Below, piece after piece: positions 13,423 through 19,231 of a stretch of DNA of 23,326 bases. The stretch covers positions 1 to 23,326 of the forward strand of contig PFOE01000092.1 in the NCBI GenBank assembly GCA_002792355.1, in the 5' to 3' direction. The first letter of the stretch is position 1. Each line of letters begins with the position of its first letter. The DNA comes from Candidatus Roizmanbacteria bacterium CG_4_10_14_0_2_um_filter_36_35 (lineage in GTDB: Bacteria > Patescibacteriota > Microgenomatia > UBA1406 > GWC2-37-13). The translations under genes were made by a program, and so were the position numbers. A model generated the notes under the pieces. The model saw only the letters and a list, made by a program, of their open reading frames with translations. It did not search any database and had not been told where the DNA came from.

Positions 13423-13839
13423 ATGAAACTATTTTTAGACGCTAATATTATTTACTCAGCGGCTAAATCAAAATTAGGCGCTTCTTATTTAATTTTTCAG
13501 TTAAGGGGGAGATTTAATTTCCAACTTATAAGTTCTCGTTTAGCTTTAGTTGAGGCAGAAAGGAATATTACAGAAAAAAAATCTTCGGAAACGGTAGAAA
13601 GTTTTTATAAACTAATAGAGGTAATAAAAATAATATCAGTTGATAGTAAACAAGCGAAACATTATTATAAAGGAGTTATTGAAGAGAAAGACGCCCCAAT
13701 TTTGTATGGAGCAAAACAAAGTAAGGCAGATTATTTAATTACTTTGGATAGGAAACATTTTTTTACAAATGAAATAAAAAAAGAAAGATTTCCTTTTAAA
13801 ATATTAATACCTGGAGATTTTATTAATAATCTGATGTAA
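13423..13839 (+). CDS. PIN-domain toxin (VapC-like RNase)
   Basis: A 138-residue PIN domain. The first acidic residue is in KLFLDANIIYSAA (D6, with the adjacent N), the second in ALVEAERNI, and the last group is in EEKDAPILYGAKQSKADYLITLDRKHF. These match the three to four carboxylates that bind Mg2+ in PIN nucleases. VapC-type toxins cut tRNA or rRNA; the target here is unknown. It pairs with the upstream Phd-like antitoxin (5-base gap). The next gene, a dCTP-deaminase/dUTPase-fold protein, starts 2 bases after its stop, so the toxin-antitoxin promoter probably also drives nucleotide genes. Confidence 0.8.
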   Translation: MKLFLDANIIYSAAKSKLGASYLIFQLRGRFNFQLISSRLALVEAERNITEKKSSETVESFYKLIEVIKIISVDSKQAKHYYKGVIEEKDAPILYGAKQSKADYLITLDRKHFFTNEIKKERFPFKILIPGDFINNLM

Positions 13840-13841
13840 AT

Positions 13842-14384
13842 ATGATTCTTGGACCGAAAAAATTATTACAACTGGTAAAAACAAAAAAACTTGTTGAAGA
13901 TTTAGATAAGCGAGAATTAACAACTCCCGAAGGGGCTGGATTTGATATCCGATTGGGTGAAGTTCATAAATTAAATGGGGGAAAAGCGTTTTTGGGAATC
14001 AGTCATCGCGAAACTCCGAAAATAAAAACCGTTGCTAAATATAATCAAAATAAAATTTCTTCATATACAATAAAACCTGGGGAATTTGTTTTGATGTCAT
14101 CAATTGAGACTTTTAACATCCCGCTTGATATTACAGTTAATTTCAAACCGCGAACAACTACTTTTCGATCAGGATTGTTTTTACGAACAGGAAACGTTGC
14201 CCCTGGTTATCATGGGAAGGTCACTTTTGCTGTAAAAAACGAAGGGCCGATTCCAGTAACCATGGAGTTGGGTTGTCGTTTTGCCCATGCACAGTTTTAT
14301 CAAGTTGATGGCGGCGGGATGCAGTATAAAGGGCAATGGCAGGGAGGACGTGTCACGACTAAAAACCGTGAGAAACAAATTTAA
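13842..14384 (+). CDS. dCTP deaminase/dUTPase-superfamily protein with atypical active site
   Basis: A 180-residue trimeric dUTPase-fold protein. It shows the Dcd-like N-terminus (MILGPKKLLQLVK...), GAGFDIRLGEVHKL, LMSSIETFNIPLDITV, FKPRTTTFRSGL (the SSxxRxG-like motif, here TTTFRSG), APGYHGKVTF and NEGPIPVTMELGCRFAHAQF. By alignment to memory, the dCTP deaminase catalytic Glu (VLEF in E. coli Dcd) is Ala130, and the Asp of the dUTPase/Dcd IDxxY/W motif is Ala120. Neither normal chemistry is therefore assured. The position directly before thyA and dfrA suggests a role in dUMP supply or dNTP sensing. It starts 2 bases after the PIN gene. Confidence 0.75.
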   Translation: MILGPKKLLQLVKTKKLVEDLDKRELTTPEGAGFDIRLGEVHKLNGGKAFLGISHRETPKIKTVAKYNQNKISSYTIKPGEFVLMSSIETFNIPLDITVNFKPRTTTFRSGLFLRTGNVAPGYHGKVTFAVKNEGPIPVTMELGCRFAHAQFYQVDGGGMQYKGQWQGGRVTTKNREKQI

Positions 14385-14385
14385 T

Positions 14386-14473
14386 GTCAAAATAATCAAA
14401 TAAAGAAATAAACAAATAAATGATTGAATGAATAAATGAATTTAATTATTTTATTATTTATTTATTTAATCAT
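14386..14473. repeat. AT-rich inverted repeat upstream of thyA
   Basis: AATAATCAAATAAAGAAATA followed by AACAAATAAATG on the left and ATTATTTATTTATTTAATCA on the right. The left arm matches, in reverse orientation, the element before dprA (7847-7963). It ends next to the thyA start codon and would form the 5' leader hairpin if transcription enters from upstream. Confidence 0.7.
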
Positions 14474-14474
14474 T

Positions 14475-15467
14475 ATGAATGTCGGTGAACAACAATATCT
14501 AAACTTGCTTGAAGACATTTTGAAAAACGGGGTCCGCAAAGTCGACCAGGGGACGACCGATGTTTCATACAGCGTCTTTGGCAGACAGATAAGGTTCGAT
14601 TTAAACCAGGGATTTCCCTTGCTGACGACAAAAAAAATCTATTGGAAAGGAGTTCTCCATGAGCTATATTGGTTTTTATCAGGACAATCAAATATTAAAT
14701 ATTTAGTTGATAATAATGTCCATATTTGGGACGACTATCCCTTTAGAAGGTATCAATTTACAAAACCCCACTCCGCCAAGGCTTCGCGGGGTAAAGAAGA
14801 ATTCATCGAGAAAATAAAAACGGATAAAAAATTTGCCGAGAAATGGGGGAATCTGCCGAGGATTTACGGTGAGCTATGGAGGCGATGGCCCACCTCCGCT
14901 AAAGCTACGGTGGGCAAGCCTACCCGTACTATAGATCAATTAAGTTGGGCGATAAAGGAAGTTATTCAGGATCCGGCCTGCCATAATGCCATCGTCACTT
15001 CTTGGAATCCAGAATATCTTTACACGATGGCCGCTTATAAAGACACTTCTCATTTTCCCATCTGTCACAATATGTATCAGTTAAATGTTAATGATGGAAG
15101 GCTTTCTCTCCAACTTTATCAGCGCAGTGCTGATATATTTTTGGGTGTACCCTTTAATATTGCCAGTTATGCTTTGTTAGCGCTAATCATTGCAAAAGTA
15201 ACCGGTTATAAACCAGGCGAATTTATTCATACTTTTGGTGATGTTCATATTTATGAAATACACATAGAACAAGTAAAAGAACAATTAAAAAGAAAACCGC
15301 TGCCTTTTCCAAAAGTTAGTTTTAATCATGACTTTAAAACCATTGATGGTTTTAAACCAGAGTATGTCGTCTTGGAAAATTATCAGTCGCATCCGCCGAT
15401 TAAGGCATCTCTTAGCGTCACCGGCGGGTATTATGGAAAAGGGAAAAACATTTTTAAAATTAAATAA
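14475..15467 (+). CDS. thyA: Thymidylate synthase
   Basis: A 330-residue ThyA converting dUMP and methylene-THF to dTMP and dihydrofolate. I start at MNVGEQQYLNLLEDI; the frame is open 13 codons further upstream, but that is AT-repeat sequence. Key motifs are FDLNQGFPLLTTKK, ELYWFLSGQSNIKYL, the PACHNAIVTSW segment, HFPICHNMYQLNV with the catalytic cysteine, LQLYQRSADIFLGVPFNIASYALL, and FGDVHIYEIH. E. coli ThyA is 264 residues; part of the excess is two small in-frame palindromes giving HSAKASRGK (14766-14791) and TSAKATVGK (14888-14915), in the variable insert region. DfrA follows after 13 bases, so the folate cycle partners are co-transcribed. Confidence 0.95.
   Translation: MNVGEQQYLNLLEDILKNGVRKVDQGTTDVSYSVFGRQIRFDLNQGFPLLTTKKIYWKGVLHELYWFLSGQSNIKYLVDNNVHIWDDYPFRRYQFTKPHSAKASRGKEEFIEKIKTDKKFAEKWGNLPRIYGELWRRWPTSAKATVGKPTRTIDQLSWAIKEVIQDPACHNAIVTSWNPEYLYTMAAYKDTSHFPICHNMYQLNVNDGRLSLQLYQRSADIFLGVPFNIASYALLALIIAKVTGYKPGEFIHTFGDVHIYEIHIEQVKEQLKRKPLPFPKVSFNHDFKTIDGFKPEYVVLENYQSHPPIKASLSVTGGYYGKGKNIFKIK
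14766..14791. repeat. In-frame palindrome in thyA (first CGCnAAnGCT type)
   Basis: CCCC-ACTCCGCCAAGGCTTCG-CGGGG: a short hairpin encoding SAKASRGK. Related copies are at 14888-14915 and in rho at 22337-22362. Confidence 0.75.
14888..14915. repeat. In-frame palindrome in thyA (second CGCTAAAGCT type)
   Basis: GCCCACCTCCGCT-AA-AGCTACGGTGGGC pairs almost end to end. It encodes TSAKATVGK. The stem differs from the first copy but still pairs (CCCAC/GTGGG against CCCC/GGGG). Confidence 0.8.
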
Positions 15468-15480
15468 AGACTATCCTTTT

Positions 15481-15990
15481 ATGATAAATATCATTGCCGC
15501 TATTGGCAAAAATCGGGAGTTGGGAAAAGATAATAAACTTCTTTGGCACATTCCCGAGGACTTCAAAAGATTTAAGAAGATTACCGAAGGACAGGTGGTT
15601 ATTATGGGAAGAAAGACCTATGAATCATTGGATAAAAAATATCGTCCGCTTCCCAACAGAATAAATATTGTTATAACTCGAGACGTTAATTATTCTTCGA
15701 GCGAAGTCGAGAAGAATGGTTCTCGACAGGCTCGAACCATAATATGTTCATCCATAGAAGAAGCCATTAATAAAGCAAAAGAATTTCATAAAGAAATCTT
15801 TATCATCGGCGGCGCTCAGATATACAGTTTGGCAATAAAATATACTGATAAACTTTATTTAACCTTAGTTGATAAAGATTATCCAGAAGCCGATGTTTTC
15901 TTTCCTGATTATTCAGAATTCAAAATGGTAAAAGAAGAAAAACACCAGGATAAAAAATACTCTTATAAATTTGTTGAATTTATTAAATAG
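15481..15990 (+). CDS. folA: Dihydrofolate reductase
   Basis: A 169-residue DHFR regenerating tetrahydrofolate after the ThyA reaction. I start at MINIIAAIGKNRELGKDNKL; an in-frame upstream extension overlaps thyA and is not needed. Motifs are the N-terminal AIGKNRELG, LLWHIPEDFKRFK with the acidic catalytic residue, VIMGRKTYES (NADPH binding), PLPNRINIVITR, and FIIGGAQIY. The segment YSSSEVEKNGSRQARTI is encoded by a double-hairpin repeat (15690-15742) placed in the surface loop after VITRDVN. It lies 13 bases downstream of thyA. Confidence 0.94.
   Translation: MINIIAAIGKNRELGKDNKLLWHIPEDFKRFKKITEGQVVIMGRKTYESLDKKYRPLPNRINIVITRDVNYSSSEVEKNGSRQARTIICSSIEEAINKAKEFHKEIFIIGGAQIYSLAIKYTDKLYLTLVDKDYPEADVFFPDYSEFKMVKEEKHQDKKYSYKFVEFIK
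15690..15742. repeat. In-frame double-hairpin repeat in folA
   Basis: Hairpin 1: TTCTTCGA-GCGAAG-TCGAGAAGAA. Hairpin 2: ATGGTTCTCGA-CAGGC-TCGAACCAT. The same pair is in queA (17490-17540), where GG/CC of hairpin 2 has become AG/CT, and in fmt with the two hairpins in the opposite order. Confidence 0.88.
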
Positions 15991-16018
15991 TTGTATTTTT
16001 AATACCAGTCAGTATAAT
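15991..16018 (+). promoter_or_regulatory. Promoter of the 157-residue membrane protein gene, leaderless
   Basis: TTGTAT, 16 bases, TATAAT, with the ATG 6 bases after the -10 box. Transcription should begin at the start codon. The promoter begins immediately after the folA stop codon. Confidence 0.6.
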
Positions 16019-16023
16019 TATTT

Positions 16024-16497
16024 ATGGCAAAATCAGATACAAAAGGAACTGATTTTAAATCAATGATGGGAAAACTCGAGAATACGCTTGAGACTTATTT
16101 AGTTGACAAAGCGCCATTTCAGCTGCCAGCAGGCGCCAAGGAAGTAATTGTCAAGTACGGTCCTTGGATTACTTTGATTCTTTTGATTTTAGCTCTGCCG
16201 GCGATTCTTTTTACTTTCGGTTTAGGGACGCTCGTCGCCCCTTTTGCTTTTTTAGGAGGGATGAAGGCTGGTGTTAATTTTGGGATTGGCATGATTTTTA
16301 GTGCGGTTGTTTTAGTAATAGAAGCTATTGCTATTCCTGGTCTTTTCAAAAGAGCCGTTTCTTCTTGGAGGCTGATGTATTATGCAGCGCTTTTGGGAGG
16401 AGTGGAGAGCTTAATTAGTTTTAATCTAAGAGGGCTTATCATCGGAACCGGAATTTCTTTGTATATTTTGTTTCAGATTAAAAGCTACTATAAATAA
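16024..16497 (+). CDS. Multi-span membrane protein, hypothetical
   Basis: A 157-residue protein with a hydrophilic N-terminal part (1-47, ending PFQLPAGAKEVIVKYG), then hydrophobic segments at about 49-72, 80-108, 118-135 and 138-152. The helices are joined by glycine-rich turns (LGGMKAGVNFGIG, LLGGVES), and the C-terminus is basic (IKSYYK). I do not recognise the family; no catalytic or transport motif stands out. It has its own leaderless promoter and lies between the folate genes and the queuosine genes without an obvious link to either. Confidence 0.7.
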   Translation: MAKSDTKGTDFKSMMGKLENTLETYLVDKAPFQLPAGAKEVIVKYGPWITLILLILALPAILFTFGLGTLVAPFAFLGGMKAGVNFGIGMIFSAVVLVIEAIAIPGLFKRAVSSWRLMYYAALLGGVESLISFNLRGLIIGTGISLYILFQIKSYYK

Positions 16498-16503
16498 TGT
16501 TTT

Positions 16504-16608
16504 CGCTCGGATGCGTCTTTTCGTTTATGCATCAAGCTATTAGGCTTGGTCGTAGATTATATATTTGGCAGCCACGCGTGACATAAACTCAAATCCGCAT
16601 CCTTCGCG
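16504..16608 (+). promoter_or_regulatory. Structured leader upstream of queA, related to family-A elements
   Basis: CGC-TCG-GATGCG (16504-16515) pairs with CGCATC-CTTC-GCG (16596-16608), keeping the TCG/CTTC mismatch of the family. GTTTATG pairs with CATAAAC inside. The enclosed region holds a CAAGC...GCTTG hairpin and CACGCGTG. The 130-base gap before queA is long for this genome. No recognised preQ1 riboswitch sequence is seen. Confidence 0.5.
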
Positions 16609-16628
16609 ATCAAGAGAAACAACCTAAG

Positions 16629-17759
16629 ATGGATTTAAATGCTTACGATTATTTTTTGCCGAAGAAAAATCTGGCTTTAAGTCCGGCTAATCCGCGTGAT
16701 TCTTCAAAGCTTTTTGTCTATAACACGAAAACCGACGAGATTTTTTTTGACCGTTTTTATAATCTTGATAAATACCTGCCGAAAAATTCTTTTTTAGTTT
16801 TAAACAATACCAAAGTTCTTCCGGCGAGAGTTGAGATGAAAAAGGAAAGCGGCGGAAAAGTAATTGTTTTATTTTTAGTTAATACACCCTCTGTCATGGT
16901 TCGTCAAGCTCACCATGACAAGAGCGTCATCCCGACCAAAGTGGAGGGATCTAAACGAATGACAATATTAGCAATGGTTGATCGAAAAATTAACGTTGGT
17001 GGAAAATTATTCTTTGATGATAAAAATTTTGTTGAAATCCTGAGCCAGAAAGAGCATATTTTTGATTTGAAATTCAACTTTTCCCGGGGAAAATTGTTTG
17101 CTTTATTAAAAAAATACGGAACTATGCCGGTCCCTCTTTATTTAAAGAAGACTCCGCTTAACCGAGATGAGTTAATGGAAAAATATCAGACGATTTTTGC
17201 TAAAAAAGAAGGATCGTCAGCAGCTCCGACAGCGTCTTTGCATTTTACTGATAGGGTTTTTGATAAGCTAGAAAAAAAAGGAATAAATAAATATTTTATT
17301 ACTCTTCACGTTGGTCTCGGAACATTTGCTCCGCTTACCGATGACAATTTAAAGACGAAAAAACTCCACGAGGAATATTTTGAGGTTGATAGTAATTCAT
17401 TACAATGTTTTAAAACATTAAAATCAGAAGGGAAAAAACTGGTCGCTGTAGGGACGACAGTAACTCGAACGTTAGAAACGTTAACAAATTATTCTTCGAG
17501 CGAAGTCGAGAAGAATAGTTCTCGACAGACTCGAACTATAACTGGTAAAACAGATCTTTTTATCTTCTCTCCCTACGATTTCAAGATAGTTGATATTTTG
17601 ATTACCAATTTCCACCTACCTAAGTCATCGCTTATGATGTTAGTTGAAGCGTTTTTACAGTATAAAGGAGCAAAAAAAAGTTTAGTAGAACTGTATAATA
17701 TCGCTATTAAAAACAATTTCCGTTTTTATTCGTTTGGGGATGCGATGATAATTTTATGA
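16629..17759 (+). CDS. queA: S-adenosylmethionine:tRNA ribosyltransferase-isomerase
   Basis: A 376-residue QueA, adding the epoxycyclopentane ring to preQ1 at tRNA position 34 using SAM. Motifs are YDYFLPKKNLALSPANPRDSS (usual FDYxLPxxLIAQxP..RDSSRL), FLVLNNTKVLPAR, YGTMPVPLYLKK, YQTIFAKKEGSSAAPTASLHFT, FITLHVGLGTFAP, LHEEYFEV, KLVAVGTTVTRTLE, and LITNFHLPKSSLMMLV. Two repeat-encoded insertions are present: PSVMVRQAHHDKSVIPTKVEG (16892-16965), in the beta-barrel region, and YSSSEVEKNSSRQTRTI (17490-17540) just after the TRTLE motif. The TGA stop overlaps the tgt ATG (ATGA), so the two queuosine enzymes are translationally coupled. Confidence 0.94.
   Translation: MDLNAYDYFLPKKNLALSPANPRDSSKLFVYNTKTDEIFFDRFYNLDKYLPKNSFLVLNNTKVLPARVEMKKESGGKVIVLFLVNTPSVMVRQAHHDKSVIPTKVEGSKRMTILAMVDRKINVGGKLFFDDKNFVEILSQKEHIFDLKFNFSRGKLFALLKKYGTMPVPLYLKKTPLNRDELMEKYQTIFAKKEGSSAAPTASLHFTDRVFDKLEKKGINKYFITLHVGLGTFAPLTDDNLKTKKLHEEYFEVDSNSLQCFKTLKSEGKKLVAVGTTVTRTLETLTNYSSSEVEKNSSRQTRTITGKTDLFIFSPYDFKIVDILITNFHLPKSSLMMLVEAFLQYKGAKKSLVELYNIAIKNNFRFYSFGDAMIIL
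16892..16965. repeat. In-frame hairpin and GTCATCCCGA repeat in queA
   Basis: TGTCATGG-TTCGTCAAGCTCA-CCATGACA is the same module as at 5696-5724. It is followed by GTCATCCCGACCAAAGTGG then AGGGATC...GAATGACA, a second module. Confidence 0.85.
17490..17540. repeat. In-frame double-hairpin repeat in queA
   Basis: ATTCTTCGAGCGAAGTCGAG then AAGAATAGTTCTCGACAGAC then TCGAACTAT. Same module and reading frame as in folA. The second stem is ATAGTTC/GAACTAT instead of ATGGTTC/GAACCAT. Confidence 0.88.
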
Positions 17760-19144
17760 GCGGTTTTTTTAAAGTTTTTTATAAATCAAAAAAATCTGGA
17801 GCTAGAATTGGGGAGATAAAGACGGATCATGGCGTGATAAAGACGCCGGCGTTTATGCCAGCAGCAACTAAAGGGACAATAAAATCTTTACCCCCACAAT
17901 TTATAGAAGATATTGGTATTCAAGTGAGCTTTGTTAATACCTATCATTTAGTGACGCATCCAGGGGTAGATATTATTGAAAAAGCTGGAGGGATTCATAA
18001 GTATACAGGGTTGAATATACCGTTGATGAGCGACTCAGGAGGATTTCAAGTATTCTCTTTGGCAAGAAGCCAAAGAGAAAAACTGTCATTGCGAGGAACG
18101 ATAGTGACGAAGCAATCCCTGCCTGCCGGCAGGCAAGGTCAAAAAGAGATCACTTCGTCGTCGACTTCGTCTCCTCCTCGCGATGACAAAAAAGTCGCCG
18201 ATATTCGTGGGGAAGAACAACCATTATTAGTAAAAATTTCCGAAGATGGAGTGAAGTTCCGGTCGACTTTTGACGGAAAAATAATTGAGTTTACGCCGGA
18301 GAAGTCAATGGAATATCAGAAAAAAATCGGTGCCGATATTAATATTGCTTTTGACGAATGTACTTATTATCCGGCGAGTCATGAGTATGCGGAAAAGGCG
18401 ATGAAGAGAACGCATGAGTGGTTACTTCGATGTATTAAATGTAAAGAAAGCTCGATACCGAAATTTTTTGACGGAAAACAACAAACCGCAAAAAATTTGG
18501 TATCCTCGCTTCCTTCTAGACAATATTTGTATGGAGTTATTCAAGGCGCCACTTTTAAAGATTTACGTAAAAAATCAGCTGAGTTTGTTGTTTCTCAAGA
18601 CACTCCGGGGGTGGCGATTGGAGGAGTGTCGGTTGGGGAGTCAAAAGAAAAAATGCGAGAACAGGTGAAATGGATAAACAATTATTTGCCCAAAGACCGG
18701 CCAGTGCATTTGTTGGGAGTAGGGCAGATCGATGATATTATTGATTTGGTAAAGTTTGGAATAGATACATTCGATTGCGTTGAACCAACACGTCTTGCTA
18801 GGATGGGCCAAATTTATAAAGCGAAGATTTCTATTTTTTCGACCGTCTCACCCCAAAGGCCTGCCTGCCGGCAGGCAGGGGTCCCTAGGCGATTGTCTCA
18901 AAAACAAAAATCTTCGCTTTCAGGTCAAACGGATATTACTAAAAATATTTACAAAAATAATCTTGAACCAGTTGATAAAGATTGTAACTGTTATATCTGT
19001 AAAAATTTTACCAAGTCCTATTTACACCATTTATTTAAGCAGAGAGAAATTTTAGGATATACTTTAGCGACCTATCATAATTTATACGTAATGGAAAGAT
19101 TGTTTGATAGAATTAGAGAAGCGATCGGAAATAATTTATTGTAA
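17756..19144 (+). CDS. tgt: tRNA-guanine transglycosylase
   Basis: A 462-residue bacterial-type Tgt (usual length about 375), exchanging G34 for preQ1 in tRNAs. Core motifs are FMPAATKGTIKSL, SFVNTYHL, MSDSGGFQVFSL with the general-base Asp, IAFDECTYYPA, YGVIQGATFKDLR, GGVSVGE, IDTFDCVEPTRLARMG with the nucleophilic Asp, and the zinc site CNCYICKNFTKSYLHH. Three insertions explain the extra length. About 60 residues after FSLA contain SLPAGRQG and SSSTSSPPRDD (18084-18188). About 25 residues after CIKCKES come from a family-A hairpin (18448-18514). About 35 residues after IYKAK come from another with a nested palindrome (18820-18925). All keep the frame open and lie between, not in, the catalytic motifs. 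Confidence 0.94.
   Translation: MSGFFKVFYKSKKSGARIGEIKTDHGVIKTPAFMPAATKGTIKSLPPQFIEDIGIQVSFVNTYHLVTHPGVDIIEKAGGIHKYTGLNIPLMSDSGGFQVFSLARSQREKLSLRGTIVTKQSLPAGRQGQKEITSSSTSSPPRDDKKVADIRGEEQPLLVKISEDGVKFRSTFDGKIIEFTPEKSMEYQKKIGADINIAFDECTYYPASHEYAEKAMKRTHEWLLRCIKCKESSIPKFFDGKQQTAKNLVSSLPSRQYLYGVIQGATFKDLRKKSAEFVVSQDTPGVAIGGVSVGESKEKMREQVKWINNYLPKDRPVHLLGVGQIDDIIDLVKFGIDTFDCVEPTRLARMGQIYKAKISIFSTVSPQRPACRQAGVPRRLSQKQKSSLSGQTDITKNIYKNNLEPVDKDCNCYICKNFTKSYLHHLFKQREILGYTLATYHNLYVMERLFDRIREAIGNNLL
18084..18188. repeat. 105-base in-frame composite repeat in tgt
   Basis: TGTCATTGCGAGG...GAAGCAATC, then CCTGCCTGCCGGCAGGCA, then AAGGTCAAAAAGAGATC...CCTCGCGATGACA. The same composite, in the same reading frame, is in fmt (20355-20446, opposite strand of the window). 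Immediately before it, TCTCTTTGGC and GCCAAAGAGA form a 10-base inverted repeat whose left arm is ordinary Tgt coding sequence (VFSLA). Confidence 0.88.
18448..18514. repeat. Family-A hairpin element with reduced core, in frame in tgt
   Basis: GAAAGC-TCG-ATACCGAAATTTTTTG pairs with CAAAAAATTTGGTAT-CCTC-GCTTCC over about 22 positions. The usual CTCACC core is replaced by ACGG...CCGC around a short A-rich loop. Confidence 0.85.
18820..18925. repeat. Family-A hairpin element with nested palindrome, in frame in tgt
   Basis: AAAGCGAAGATTT (left) and AAATCTTCGCTTT (right) are perfectly complementary; here the usual TCG has become GAAG, removing the mismatch. The core is CGACCGTCTCACCCC...GGTCCCTAGGCGATTG. 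The apical hairpin is the CCTGCCTGCCGGCAGGCAGG palindrome, read PACRQAG. Confidence 0.9.
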
Positions 19145-19150
19145 TAAAGA

Positions 19151-19220
19151 TGTCACGGTGAGCTTGACGAACCATGACGAGTAATTATAAAAGTCACCCT
19201 TCGTCAAGCTCAGGGTGACA
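19151..19220. repeat. Pair of hairpins between tgt and the VIT1 gene
   Basis: TGTCACGG-TGAGCTTGACGAA-CCATGACG, then 13 bases, then GTCACCC-TTCGTCAAGCTCA-GGGTGAC. These are the modules of 5663-5724 in swapped order. They fill nearly the whole gap before the transporter start, 11 bases downstream. Confidence 0.85.
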
Positions 19221-19231
19221 AATTTTTCTTT

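Noticed and set aside
16504..16608. preQ1 riboswitch before queA
   Set aside because: The short preQ1-I pattern (C-rich loop followed by an A-rich tail) is not found; resemblance to the repeat family explains the pairing better.
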